DNA of 44,529 nt from Candidatus Parabacteroides intestinigallinarum (GCA_019114945.1 DXEN01000022.1:1-44529); one strand, 5' to 3'. Counted from the first letter of the stretch, positions 17,410 to 25,383 are shown. Notes: generated from the sequence alone by a model not told the origin. Numbers and translations: made by a program.

Positions 17410-17765
17410 GCAGTCTGCCGGTCTGTCGCACGCTAACAAGCGCGAGGAAAGTCCGGGCAACACAGAGCGCCATACTTCTTAACGAGAAGCTGTCCGCAAG
17501 GGTAGAGTAGCGTAACAGAAAAGAACCGCCGGATTTATCCGGCAAGGGTGAAAAGGTGAGGTAAGAGCTCACCGGGTCCCTTAGCGATAGGGGATGCCGT
17601 ACGCCTTATGGGTTGTAAGGTCATGTATACCGGCGTTGTAGGATGGCTCGTCCGATGCCGGGGGGTAGACCGCTAAAGCTTATCGGTGACGGTAAGACAA
17701 GATAAATGACAGACACCTTTTCCCTCTGGGAACAAGGCACAGAACCCGGCTTATAGGCAGGCTGC
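17410..17765 (+). ncRNA. rnpB: RNase P RNA (M1 RNA, bacterial class A)
   Basis: The conserved 5' core GAGGAAAGTCCGGGCAACAC (P4 strand) and the 3' core ACAGAACCCGGCTTATAGGC are present about 280 nt apart, as expected of the catalytic RNA that trims tRNA 5' leaders. The ends are set by helix P1: GCAGTCTGCC at 17410-17419 pairs with GGCAGGCTGC at 17756-17765, with one G-U pair. Seven T follow and probably terminate transcription. The 356-nt length is normal. Confidence 0.95.
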
Positions 17766-17772
17766 TTTTTTT
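17766..17772 (+). terminator. T-tract after the RNase P P1 helix
   Basis: The P1 closing helix of rnpB is followed directly by TTTTTTT, which makes the mature RNA end double as an intrinsic terminator. Confidence 0.6.
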
Positions 17773-17798
17773 ATTTGCCAATTAATAAACGTGCCACT

Positions 17799-19169
17799 AT
17801 GCTTACAAACAAGTCAGAGTATAGAAAAAAGCCCATCGGTGAGCGAATCAACGCATTTTTATCGTGGACGATCCATTTCATTACTTACGACATTTGGCGG
17901 ATCACCGAGAACGAGGTCAGTGGACTCAAAGAGATATACATCAACATAATCAAGACCATCATTCTCGCCGTGAGAGGTTTCCGGAGCGAGAACCTGCAAA
18001 CGAAAGCCGCCGCTTTGACATACAGCACGCTATTAGCGATCGTTCCTTTACTTGCCGTACTCATCGGCATCGCCAAAGGATTCGGTTTCCAAGGAATCGT
18101 CCGGCAAGAATTATATACCTATTTCCCGGGGCACGAACTGGAATTAGACAAGGCCTTCGAGTTCGTGGAGAGCTATCTGGCCGAGGCGCAAGGAGGAATT
18201 TTCATCGGAGTGGGTTTGATCCTGCTATTCTATACGGCGATCAACTTGATATCGTCGATCGAAGACACGTTCAATGATATCTGGCAGATACAGAAATCCC
18301 GCCCGTGGTATCGCAAGCTATCCGACTACCTCGCGCTGTTCCTCGTATTGCCGGTATTAATGACCGCCTCCAGCGGTCTGTCCATCTTCATGTCCACGTT
18401 GCAAAACTCATTCTTGGGGCAGTACCTCTTCTTCACGCCCCTGATGGAATTATCGCTGCATATCATCCCCTATATTATCACGACCTTGGCGTTCACGGGC
18501 CTATACGTCTCCTTGCCGAACACGAAAGTAAAATTCATCAACGGGCTGGTAGCCGGCTTTATCGCCGGATGCGCGTTCCAGCTATTCCAATATATTTACA
18601 TCAGCGGACAGATTTGGGTGAGCAAATACAACGCCATTTACGGTAGTTTCGCCGCCTTACCTTTATTATTGCTGTGGCTGCAACTCTCGTGGCTGATCTG
18701 CCTGTTCGGCGCCGAGCTGTCGTACGCTTCCCAGAACGTAAAGAAATTCAGTTTCGAGCGAGACAGCAAGAACATCAGCCGCCGATACAAGGATTTTCTC
18801 ACGCTGCTAATAGCCTCCCTCATCATCAAGCGATTCGAGAAAGGCGAGAAGCCCTATACGGCCGACGAGCTATCCGACGCCTATCGCATACCAATCCGCA
18901 TAACGACGCAAATCCTATATCTGCTCAAGGAATTGGGAATCATCATCGAGGTCAACTACGGGAACGACGACCGCGTGGCTTATTATCAACCGGCGATCGA
19001 CGTGAACAAAATCACCGTGAGCTACCTGCTTACCCGCATGGACAAACAGGGCTCCGAGAATTTCAAGATCGATACGAAGCAACTGTTCAACAAGGAATGG
19101 AAGGCGTTGCTCAAAACCCGGGAAGATATGATCAAGGCCAACGACAACATCCTCTTGAAGGATTTGTAA
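17799..19169 (+). CDS. YihY/BrkB family inner-membrane protein
   Basis: 456 residues from the ATG at 17799. About six membrane helices (residues 40-310) carry the YihY signatures (QTKAAALTYSTLLAIVPLLA near the start, then FTGLYVSLPNT, and LPLLLLWLQLSWLICLFGAELSY). A cytoplasmic C-terminal tail of about 140 residues has a winged-helix look (LSDAYRIPIRITTQILYLLKELGI). The biochemical role of this family is not settled; it was once misannotated as RNase BN. It begins 33 nt after rnpB, with no separate -7 box visible, so some transcription may come from rnpB readthrough. A MATE gene follows after 27 nt. Confidence 0.92.
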   Translation: MLTNKSEYRKKPIGERINAFLSWTIHFITYDIWRITENEVSGLKEIYINIIKTIILAVRGFRSENLQTKAAALTYSTLLAIVPLLAVLIGIAKGFGFQGIVRQELYTYFPGHELELDKAFEFVESYLAEAQGGIFIGVGLILLFYTAINLISSIEDTFNDIWQIQKSRPWYRKLSDYLALFLVLPVLMTASSGLSIFMSTLQNSFLGQYLFFTPLMELSLHIIPYIITTLAFTGLYVSLPNTKVKFINGLVAGFIAGCAFQLFQYIYISGQIWVSKYNAIYGSFAALPLLLLWLQLSWLICLFGAELSYASQNVKKFSFERDSKNISRRYKDFLTLLIASLIIKRFEKGEKPYTADELSDAYRIPIRITTQILYLLKELGIIIEVNYGNDDRVAYYQPAIDVNKITVSYLLTRMDKQGSENFKIDTKQLFNKEWKALLKTREDMIKANDNILLKDL

Positions 19170-19196
19170 AGCGAATCCTCTAAAAAAACAAAGGCA

Positions 19197-20561
19197 TTGA
19201 AAACGACGACTGGAAATAGGGACTTGACGCGAGGCGAGGTTTGGAAAGTAATCTCGCGCTTCGCCCTCCCCTTGCTCATCGGCAATCTCCTGCAACAACT
19301 TTACAACGTGACCGACAGCGTCATCGTCGGCCAATTCCTGGGCAAGGAGGCGCTGGCGGCGGTATCGGCGTCGTTCTTCATCTATTATTTCATCATCTCG
19401 CTGGTCATCGGCATCGGTAGCGGGACGACCGTCGTCATTTCCCAATTCTACGGGGCGAAGCGGTTCGACAAGCTGCAGAAGGCGTTCTCCTCCTTCTTCA
19501 TCTTCATGCTGGTGGCGGGCGTCCTGCTGTCTATTATCGGCATCATCTTCGCCGAGCCGATGTTCCGGCTGACCAATACGCCCGAGGAAGTCATCCCGCA
19601 AGCCGTGCTTTATTTCCGGATATACGTGGGCGGGACGTTCCTGTTCGTCACCTTCAACAGCATCATCTCCATCCTGCGAGGCGTGGGCGAGTCGGTCCGT
19701 CCCATGCTGTTCATCCTGCTCACCACCGTGCTGAATGTCATCCTCGACTTGGTATTCATCGCGGTCTTCCACTGGGGCATCGAGGGAGCGGCGCGGGCTA
19801 CCGTCATCGCGCAAGGCATCGGCATGTGCGTGGCGCTGGCATACATAAACAACACGCATCCCCTCCTCTCCATCAAGAAGAAAGACCTGGTGTTCGATAC
19901 GGGCCTATTCAAGGAAGGATTGCGCATCGGCCTGCCCACCAGCGTGCAGCAATGCGCGATCTCCCTCGGGCTGATCGCCTTGCTGGGAATCGTCAACAGT
20001 TTCGGCACGGAGACGCTGACCGCCTACGGAGCCGCCGGCAAGATCGACACGATTATCATCCAGGCCGTCTTGACGCTATCCGGGGCGCTGGCCGCTTTCT
20101 GCGGACAGAACATCGGGGCGCGGCGGCTCGACCGCGTGCGCGAGGGCGTGCGGTTCGCCATGCTGGTCAACGTCGTCTTGGGTCTCGCCACGTTCACGGC
20201 GATTTATTTCTTCGGCGACACGATGATGCTGGCGTTCACGAACGACCCGGAAGTCATCGCCATCGGGCAGGAATACCTGCTCATCATTGGCGGGTTCTTT
20301 ATCGTACACGGCGGATTGAACGTCTTCAACGGAGCGCTGCGCGGGGCGGGCGACACCCTGTTCACGATGGTTGTCAGCCTCACGTGCCTATGGCTCATCC
20401 GCATCCCGCTCGCTTACTGGTTCAGCTCCATCTGGGGGCGCGTCGGCATTTGGTGGGCTATCGGCGCCAGCCTGTGCATCGGCCTCGCCGTCACTTATAT
20501 TTATTACCGGTTGGGATTCTGGAAAAACAAGGGAGCCGTACGGGAGGGAACTTCCGAATAA
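19197..20561 (+). CDS. MATE family efflux transporter (second copy)
   Basis: 454 residues, about 12 membrane helices in two halves. The N-terminal signature RFALPLLIGNLLQQLYNVTD, then SVIVGQFLGKEALAAV, is typical of bacterial MATE multidrug or organic-cation exporters. The best start is TTG at 19197, with AAGG 2 nt upstream and the family-typical MKTTTGNRDLTRGEVWK beginning; no in-frame ATG exists near the expected N-terminus. The GC content is visibly higher than in neighbouring genes. It follows the YihY gene by 27 nt and is probably cotranscribed with it. The substrate is unknown. Confidence 0.92.
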   Translation: MKTTTGNRDLTRGEVWKVISRFALPLLIGNLLQQLYNVTDSVIVGQFLGKEALAAVSASFFIYYFIISLVIGIGSGTTVVISQFYGAKRFDKLQKAFSSFFIFMLVAGVLLSIIGIIFAEPMFRLTNTPEEVIPQAVLYFRIYVGGTFLFVTFNSIISILRGVGESVRPMLFILLTTVLNVILDLVFIAVFHWGIEGAARATVIAQGIGMCVALAYINNTHPLLSIKKKDLVFDTGLFKEGLRIGLPTSVQQCAISLGLIALLGIVNSFGTETLTAYGAAGKIDTIIIQAVLTLSGALAAFCGQNIGARRLDRVREGVRFAMLVNVVLGLATFTAIYFFGDTMMLAFTNDPEVIAIGQEYLLIIGGFFIVHGGLNVFNGALRGAGDTLFTMVVSLTCLWLIRIPLAYWFSSIWGRVGIWWAIGASLCIGLAVTYIYYRLGFWKNKGAVREGTSE

Positions 20562-20566
20562 ACCCT

Positions 20567-20574
20567 TATCTTCG
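20567..20574 (+). promoter_or_regulatory. -7 box of the His/Pro-rich small gene
   Basis: TATCTTCG starts 6 nt after the MATE stop and predicts transcription from about 20581, giving a 14-nt leader to the ATG at 20595 with AGAGAAG as ribosome site. Confidence 0.6.
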
Positions 20575-20594
20575 CGCAAAAAAGAGAAGTGAAT

Positions 20595-20795
20595 ATGAGA
20601 CCTATCAAGATTATCGCGACAAGCCTTATCCTTGGCTTCGCATGCCTCGCGTGCGTGCCGCACCGACACGTGGCTCCACCGCCACCGCCGCCCCACGAAC
20701 ATCATCACGGTCATCACAAACCGCCGAAGCCTCCCAAGAAGCCGAAGCACAAGAAGCCGAAGCCCCCGCGACATCCGCGCGACTATCGCTGGTAA
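20595..20795 (+). CDS. Small His/Pro/Lys-rich exported protein, probable lipoprotein
   Basis: 66 residues from the ATG at 20595. A hydrophobic signal (MRPIKIIATSLILGFACLAC) ends in two Cys residues, either of which could be lipidated, although neither matches the canonical lipobox well. The rest is a low-complexity tail: PPPPPP, then HEHHHGHH, then Lys/Pro repeats ending in PRDYRW. It has its own -7 box and ribosome site, so it is probably a real gene rather than a chance ORF. The His cluster suggests binding of Zn, Cu or Ni and the Lys/Pro tail suggests contact with peptidoglycan or nucleic acid, but both are guesses. Confidence 0.7.
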   Translation: MRPIKIIATSLILGFACLACVPHRHVAPPPPPPHEHHHGHHKPPKPPKKPKHKKPKPPRHPRDYRW

Positions 20796-20828
20796 ATACA
20801 CGCGAGCCCCTTGGCGGCGCGAGAGGAA

Positions 20829-21473
20829 TCACTCCCGCGCCGTGATATGGAAGCAGCCTTGCCGGCGCTCGTGCTTGACGTAGCAACGATCGGCGCGGCG
20901 CAAGTCGCGGAGCACCATGGCGAGCACCATCTTCAGCCGATCCCTGTCGATGTTCAAGGTATCCTCCTCGTCCACCTTGGTGTAACGGGCCCACGACACG
21001 TCGAACGTCGTGCCGTACTGGTGCGCCGAGTTGAGCGAGGAGTTCGTGTTCCGCTTCCGCAAGCTCTTCACGTCCGCCACGGTGCGGGTCACGCTCGTCA
21101 CCTTTATCTTATACAGCGAGGCGTTCAGGTTGCGCAGCGAGTCCTGGAAGTTCCTCCCGATATCCTCCAGCAGCTCGGCGGCCTCGGGCACCAGGAAGGG
21201 GATGGAATGCGTCAGCTCCTCCACCTCGTAATACTCGTTCGTCCTCACCTCCACCATCTTCTTCGAGGCGTGCTCCGCCTCCTCGCGGGAAGCGACCGGC
21301 TCGATACCGATTTTCCTCGCCGCCTCCAGGTGCACCTTGTTCAAATCGTTGAAGTCGCGGTTGTAGCTACCGTTGTACCAAATCCGCTTCAACTCGCCTC
21401 GTTTCTCCTTGCAAGAAGGCAAGAGGCCTACCATCATCACCGACAATGCCAATAACCATCCAAATTTCCACAT
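20829..21473 (-). CDS. DUF5715 family lipoprotein with M15-peptidase-like motif
   Basis: 214 residues. The signal peptide ends in the lipobox LLPSC (Cys about residue 21), so an envelope lipoprotein is expected. The C-terminal half has SLNSAHQYGTTFDVSW, close to the SxHxxGxAxD metal-binding motif of M15/VanY D,D-carboxypeptidases, and a final CYVKHERRQGCFHIT resembling their last His site. Length and spacing fit the DUF5715 family common in Bacteroidales. A role in cutting peptidoglycan stem peptides is inferred from the motif only. It is downstream of lpxH on the same strand, separated by 112 nt that hold AT-rich inverted repeats. Confidence 0.8.
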   Translation of the reverse strand: MWKFGWLLALSVMMVGLLPSCKEKRGELKRIWYNGSYNRDFNDLNKVHLEAARKIGIEPVASREEAEHASKKMVEVRTNEYYEVEELTHSIPFLVPEAAELLEDIGRNFQDSLRNLNASLYKIKVTSVTRTVADVKSLRKRNTNSSLNSAHQYGTTFDVSWARYTKVDEEDTLNIDRDRLKMVLAMVLRDLRRADRCYVKHERRQGCFHITARE

Positions 21474-21480
21474 AGACTTA

Positions 21481-21583
21481 TTTATGATTTATGATTTCAA
21501 ATTTCAGATTTCAGATTTACAAGTTTCGAATCATGATTTACGAGAGATAAAAAAATCATAAATCATAAATTTGAAATCATAAA
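21481..21583. repeat. AT-rich interleaved direct and inverted repeats
   Basis: Two exact 17-bp inverted pairs are interleaved. TTTATGATTTATGATTT (21481-21497) pairs with 21553-21569, and TTTATGATTTCAAATTT (21488-21504) pairs with 21567-21583. The central part (ATTTCAGATTTCAGATTT) resembles an AT-rich stretch at 35507-35541. The element fills the gap between the lpxH stop and the DUF5715 start and encodes nothing visible. Confidence 0.75.
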
Positions 21584-21585
21584 TC

Positions 21586-22356
21586 TCAACTCTCCTCAAA
21601 CTGCTCCAGGAAAAGGTTCTCGCCATCCCACACGATATAGGAGCAATAGCGCATCCAGTCGCCGGCTATCAGGATACGGGCGGTGCGGCTCAGCATCAGG
21701 TCGAGCATGATGTGCCGATGCCCGAAGATGAAGAAATTGATATCCGGGTGCGTCTTCAGGTATTCCTTGGCGAAGGCCACCAGATACTCGCCCGCCTCGC
21801 CCTGGTACTCGCGCTCCTCCTGCTTCTCCAGTCCGCTCCGGCGGCTGCTGAGCGACCAGCCGAGGGCGAAGCCGAAGGTCCACCGCGGGTGGATGCCGGC
21901 GTAGAGCCACTGGCAGAAACGGTTGCGGAAGACGCGCCGCATCAGGCGGAACGCCCGGCTGCGGTAGTCCACCTCGTCGCCATGCCCCAGGAAGAAACGC
22001 TTGCCCAGCAAATCGACGGTGAGCGTGTCGCGATGGATGAAGGCGCCAATCTCGCGGGGCAGGTAGTCGAACATCCAGATGTCGTGGTTGCCGATGAAGA
22101 AATGGATCTCCACGCCCATGTCGGACAGTTCCGCCAGCTTGCCGAGGAAACGCGTGTGCCCTTTCGGGACGACGTATTTATACTCGTACCAATAATCGAA
22201 CATATCGCCCAGGAACCAGATGGCCGCCGCCTCGCGCTTCACGCTGTCAAGCCAGCGCGTCAGCCGCCGCTCGGTGGCCAGGGGGTCTTTCAGGAAACGG
22301 GCGCCCAGGTGGGCGTCCGAGGCGAAGTAGATTTTCTTCCGCGCGCCGTCGCTCAT
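21586..22356 (-). CDS. lpxH: UDP-2,3-diacylglucosamine diphosphatase
   Basis: 256 residues, calcineurin-like metallophosphoesterase. Metal-binding motifs appear in order: SDAHLG (about 13-18), FLGDMFDYW (about 48-56), FIGNHDIWMF (about 87-96), a GHGDE segment (about 124-128) and FGHRH (about 216-220). This set, with the DYWYEY and RNRFCQWLY segments, fits LpxH, which releases UMP from UDP-2,3-diacylglucosamine at the inner membrane in lipid A synthesis. It lies 15 nt after the MIP18 gene and is probably cotranscribed with it. Confidence 0.9.
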   Translation of the reverse strand: MSDGARKKIYFASDAHLGARFLKDPLATERRLTRWLDSVKREAAAIWFLGDMFDYWYEYKYVVPKGHTRFLGKLAELSDMGVEIHFFIGNHDIWMFDYLPREIGAFIHRDTLTVDLLGKRFFLGHGDEVDYRSRAFRLMRRVFRNRFCQWLYAGIHPRWTFGFALGWSLSSRRSGLEKQEEREYQGEAGEYLVAFAKEYLKTHPDINFFIFGHRHIMLDLMLSRTARILIAGDWMRYCSYIVWDGENLFLEQFEES

Positions 22357-22371
22357 CGCTCTCCCTCCGCC

Positions 22372-22692
22372 TTACAAAAGCCCCAACTCCAGTTTCGCCT
22401 CCTCGGTCATCATGTCCCTGTCCCACTCCGGCTCGAAGACGAGGTTCACCTCCACATTCTTCACGCCGTCCACCGACTCCACCTTCATACGCACGTCCTC
22501 CAGGATAAAGTCGGCCGCCGGGCAGTTCGGGGCGGTCAGCGTCATGTCGATGCGCACGTTCCCCGCGTCGTCGATATCCACCTTGTAAATCAGCCCCAAG
22601 TCGTACACGTTCACGGGGATCTCGGGATCGTACACCGTCTTGAGCATGGCCACGATCGCCTCTTCCGTCTGGAGAAATTCATTCTTCATCAT
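22372..22692 (-). CDS. MIP18/DUF59 family Fe-S cluster assembly protein (SufT/PaaD-like)
   Basis: 106 residues, a complete MIP18 (DUF59) domain. The signature VYDPEIPVNVYDLGLIY is at the N-terminal side and TLTAPNCPAADFI carries the conserved Cys. Proteins of this family help load or deliver Fe-S clusters; the partner here is not identifiable. The start is ATG at 22692 or the next codon at 22689, both after AGGAAAGAAGC. The promoter box is at 22714-22721. It heads a two-gene unit with lpxH. Confidence 0.92.
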   Translation of the reverse strand: MMKNEFLQTEEAIVAMLKTVYDPEIPVNVYDLGLIYKVDIDDAGNVRIDMTLTAPNCPAADFILEDVRMKVESVDGVKNVEVNLVFEPEWDRDMMTEEAKLELGLL

Positions 22693-22713
22693 GCTTCTTT
22701 CCTATTTTTGTCG

Positions 22714-22721
22714 CGAAGATA
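22714..22721 (-). promoter_or_regulatory. -7 box of the MIP18-lpxH unit
   Basis: The minus strand reads TATCTTCG. The predicted start near 22707 gives a short leader of about 15 nt. The 41-bp repeat array begins about 40 nt upstream of the box. Confidence 0.6.
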
Positions 22722-22760
22722 AAAATAATACGGCGCAACAAAAACAGGGTCAAAATGAAA

Positions 22761-23050
22761 AATGGCACGCCGACGCTCCGCCGTGGTTTTTGGTCGAACA
22801 AAAATGGCCGCAGACACTCTGCGATGATTTTTGGTCGAACAAAAATGGCCGCAGACACTCTGCGATGGTTTTTGGTCGAACAAAAATGGCCGCAGACACT
22901 CTGCGATGGTTTTTGGTCGAACAAAAATGGCCGCAGACGCTCTGCGATGGTTTTTGGTCGAACAAAAATGGCCGCAGGCACCCTGCGATGGTTTTTGGTC
23001 GAACAAAAATGGCCGCAGACGCTCCGCGACGGTTTTTGGTCGAACAAAAA
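22761..23050. repeat. 41-bp tandem hairpin array, seven units
   Basis: GGTCGAACAAAAA recurs at exact 41-bp steps (22792, 22833, 22874, 22915, 22956, 22997, 23038), with a degenerate partial unit before the first. Each unit alternates a GC hairpin (CGCAGA-N3-TCTGCG) with a near-palindrome TTTTTGGTCGAACAAAAA. One unit (22973-22987) reads CGCAGG-CAC-CCTGCG, a paired change that keeps the stem. It occupies most of the 447-bp gap between the divergent MIP18 and beta-barrel genes. ORFs through it are shadows, as 41 is not divisible by 3. The bases from 23051 to 23139 show no clear promoter. Confidence 0.92.
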
Positions 23051-23139
23051 CGCGAAAAAAACGCGTCGCCGCGTAGGGGTTTTCCCGCCGGGACGTGTCG
23101 TAGGGGTACAAAAACGTTTTTTTGAAACAGATTTAGAAG

Positions 23140-23937
23140 ATGAAAAAGTGGATGTTAGCAGTGATGGCCATCGCCCTGAGCGGCGCGATGGCGAGCGCCC
23201 AATCCCGGTGGACGATTACCCCGGAGGCGGGCTTGACGGTGAATAAGGAGAACGAGGGCAAAACGGCGACGACGCTGGGCTTCAAGGTGGGCGCCGGCGT
23301 GTTGTACAAGTTCCACGAGGCGGAGGGCAACCGGCCCTCGTTCGGCATCAAGTCCGGATTGTACCTCCTGATGCAGAAAGGGGACTATCATACGTGGAAC
23401 ACGGTATTCAACCCCTCCGGCAGCTATTGGAGCTACGGCGACAATCGGGGCTACTACTCCGGCTCATACGACCCAGAGCTCGGCTACGGAGGCGCAGGCC
23501 AAGGGACGGACGGCGATAAGAGGCCGACCCCTGGCGTGCGTACCGACGAGATGACCCGCTACTACCTGCAAATCCCCGTGATGGCGCATTGGGGCTTCCG
23601 GCTGGCGGACGACGTACGGCTGAACCTGGCAGTCGGTCCCTACGTGGCGGTCGCCGTGGGCGGCACGACAGAGGCCTGCCAAGCGATGGATGGCGACATC
23701 GACTACCGCACGTGGGAGAGCTTCAACCCCTTCAAGGATAAAACGTTCGACAACGGCGCCTACCTGAAGGGCCAGCCCCGCTTCGACTGGGGCGGCACGG
23801 CCTCGGCGGGTATCGAGGTGCGGCGCGTGTCGTTCCAGATAGGCTACGACCTGGCTTGGGGCAAGTACCACAAGGACCAGAACGACCTGCGCATCCGGAA
23901 CCACCAAGTGAGCTTCACGTTCGGCTACCGGTTCTGA
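23140..23937 (+). CDS. Outer-membrane beta-barrel protein (PorT/OMP_b-brl family)
   Basis: 265 residues. A signal peptide (MKKWMLAVMAIALSGAMASA) is followed by alternating hydrophobic/polar strands ending in VSFTFGYRF, with the C-terminal Phe typical of outer-membrane barrels. The size and the opening WTITPEAGLTVN fit PorT-like 8-stranded barrels of Bacteroidetes. A Tyr/Gly/Ser/Asp-rich insert (about 85-125) may be a long surface loop. Function cannot be assigned. It is flanked by the 41-bp array upstream and convergent radC downstream. No good -7 box is visible, so its promoter may be at the array edge. Confidence 0.82.
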   Translation: MKKWMLAVMAIALSGAMASAQSRWTITPEAGLTVNKENEGKTATTLGFKVGAGVLYKFHEAEGNRPSFGIKSGLYLLMQKGDYHTWNTVFNPSGSYWSYGDNRGYYSGSYDPELGYGGAGQGTDGDKRPTPGVRTDEMTRYYLQIPVMAHWGFRLADDVRLNLAVGPYVAVAVGGTTEACQAMDGDIDYRTWESFNPFKDKTFDNGAYLKGQPRFDWGGTASAGIEVRRVSFQIGYDLAWGKYHKDQNDLRIRNHQVSFTFGYRF

Positions 23938-23966
23938 GAAACCACCCCGGGCGAGGGGGAGCGGGG

Positions 23967-24671
23967 CTACGGCAGCCGCCCCTCGTCCATATAGCTATAA
24001 TACCGATTGTCGGCCAGGATGATGTGATCCAGCAACGCGATGTCCATCAGCTTGGCCGCTTTTTGTACCCGCTCGGTCAGCTGGTCGTCGTGCCGGCTGG
24101 GCTGAAGGTTGCCGGAAGGATGGTTGTGGCACAGGATGATGCCGCTCGCCAGCGCGTCGATGGCCGCCTTCAGGATGAGGCGGATGTCCGCGAGCGTGTT
24201 GTTGACGCCCCCTTGGCTGATTCTCGCCACTCGGACCACCCGATGCGCGGGGTTGAGCAGGGCCACCCACAGCTCCTCGTGGGGCAGGTCGCGCAAGCGG
24301 GCCTGGAACAGCAGGCTGGCGTCATGGCTGGAGCGGACCGCCGCCCGCGGGTCGGCCTCCGCCGCGCCGCGGCGCCTCCCCAGCTCCAGGGCGGCGCAGA
24401 CGCGTACCGCCTTCGCCTCGCCGATTCCCTTGAAACCGGCCGTCAAGTCGGCGATAGACAACTTCCCCAACGCGTTCAGATTATTATTCACGGAGCGCAG
24501 GACGCGCCGGGCGAGCCCCACGGCGGTCTCCTTCCTCGTGCCCGAGCCTATCAGGATAGCGATCAACTCGGCGTCGCTCAACGCCGCGCTCCCCAGCCGG
24601 AGCATTTTCTCGCGGGGCCTGTCCTCCTCCGCCCAGTCCTTGATGGATAGATTCTCACGTTCTTCTTCCAT
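23967..24671 (-). CDS. radC: RadC family JAB-domain protein
   Basis: 234 residues, full length. The N-terminal helix-hairpin-helix (about 20-95, GFKGIGEAKAVRV) precedes the JAMM/MPN+ domain with His182, His184 and Asp195 in HNHPSG-x4-PS-x2-D, the zinc-binding set of RadC/JAB hydrolases. Although named a DNA repair protein, the function of RadC is uncertain; no nuclease activity is established. The start ATG at 24671 follows the efp terminator and no -7 box stands out nearby. It converges with the beta-barrel gene. Confidence 0.93.
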   Translation of the reverse strand: MEEERENLSIKDWAEEDRPREKMLRLGSAALSDAELIAILIGSGTRKETAVGLARRVLRSVNNNLNALGKLSIADLTAGFKGIGEAKAVRVCAALELGRRRGAAEADPRAAVRSSHDASLLFQARLRDLPHEELWVALLNPAHRVVRVARISQGGVNNTLADIRLILKAAIDALASGIILCHNHPSGNLQPSRHDDQLTERVQKAAKLMDIALLDHIILADNRYYSYMDEGRLP

Positions 24672-24704
24672 AGTTTACGAAAGGTTTAGTCGTTCAACAA
24701 ACGA

Positions 24705-24733
24705 GGCACGGGAACGCGCGCGCCCCGTGCCTT
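24705..24733 (-). terminator. Rho-independent terminator of efp
   Basis: AGGCACGGG and CCCGTGCCT form a GC-rich stem; on the minus strand TCGTTTGTT follows. It lies about 23 nt past the efp stop and just upstream of radC. Confidence 0.7.
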
Positions 24734-24755
24734 ACCTTATATTATATCTCCCGCG

Positions 24756-25322
24756 TTACTCGCGCACGCGGCCTACGTACGAACCGTCTTGCGTATTGAC
24801 CTCGATGATCTCGCCCTCGTTGATGAACAACGGCACGCGCACCTCGGCGCCCGTCTCCACCGTGGCCGGCTTCAACGTGTTCGTGGCCGTATCGCCCTTG
24901 ATGCCCGGCTCCGTGTAGGTCACCTTCAGCTGCACCTTGACCGGCATATCCGCGAAGAGCACCGTCTCGGTAGAGGCGTCGGAAACGACATCCACCACCT
25001 CGCCCTCTTTCATGTAATCCACGCCATTGATGAGGTTCTTGTCGATAATCACGTCGTCGAACGTCTCCTGGTTCATGAAGTGATAGTGCTCGCCCTCCTT
25101 ATAGGTGAACTGGTACGGGCGACGCTCCACGCGTACGTCCTCCAACTTCTCGCCGATGTTGAAACGGCGCTCGATGATACCGCCTTTTACCACGTCTTTC
25201 AACGACGTACGCATGATCGTATTGCCTTTTCCCGGCTTTACGTGCAAGAAATCCACGCAGAAATAAAGTTTACCGTCCAAACGGATGCATGTTCCTTTCT
25301 TAATGTCCTGTGAATTGATCAT
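24756..25322 (-). CDS. efp: Translation elongation factor P
   Basis: 188 residues, the usual length, with three beta-barrel domains: KOW-like N-domain (1-65), middle OB domain (66-128) and C-terminal OB domain (130-188, ending in EVNTQDGSYVGRVRE). EF-P relieves ribosomes stalled on proline stretches. The residue at the tip of the N-domain loop is Lys32 (KPGKGN), the usual site of modification in other bacteria; whether it is modified here is unknown. It has a -7 box at 25376-25383 and its own terminator, so it is monocistronic. Confidence 0.97.
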   Translation of the reverse strand: MINSQDIKKGTCIRLDGKLYFCVDFLHVKPGKGNTIMRTSLKDVVKGGIIERRFNIGEKLEDVRVERRPYQFTYKEGEHYHFMNQETFDDVIIDKNLINGVDYMKEGEVVDVVSDASTETVLFADMPVKVQLKVTYTEPGIKGDTATNTLKPATVETGAEVRVPLFINEGEIIEVNTQDGSYVGRVRE

Positions 25323-25375
25323 ATCTCTTTATACTATAATTATGTAATTGATTAATCGATGCTGATTTCCGGGTG

Positions 25376-25383
25376 CAAAAGTA
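25376..25383 (-). promoter_or_regulatory. -7 box of efp
   Basis: The minus strand reads TACTTTTG, an exact TAnnTTTG match, predicting a leader of about 47 nt. Confidence 0.65.

Noticed and set aside
22761-23050. CRISPR array
   Set aside because: The units are contiguous at 41 bp with no unique spacers between direct repeats, and no cas genes are nearby.
22679-23246. Repetitive proteins read through the 41-bp array on both strands (up to 163 residues)
   Set aside because: A 41-bp period shifts frame in every unit; the repeated peptides are shadows and no initiation site supports them.
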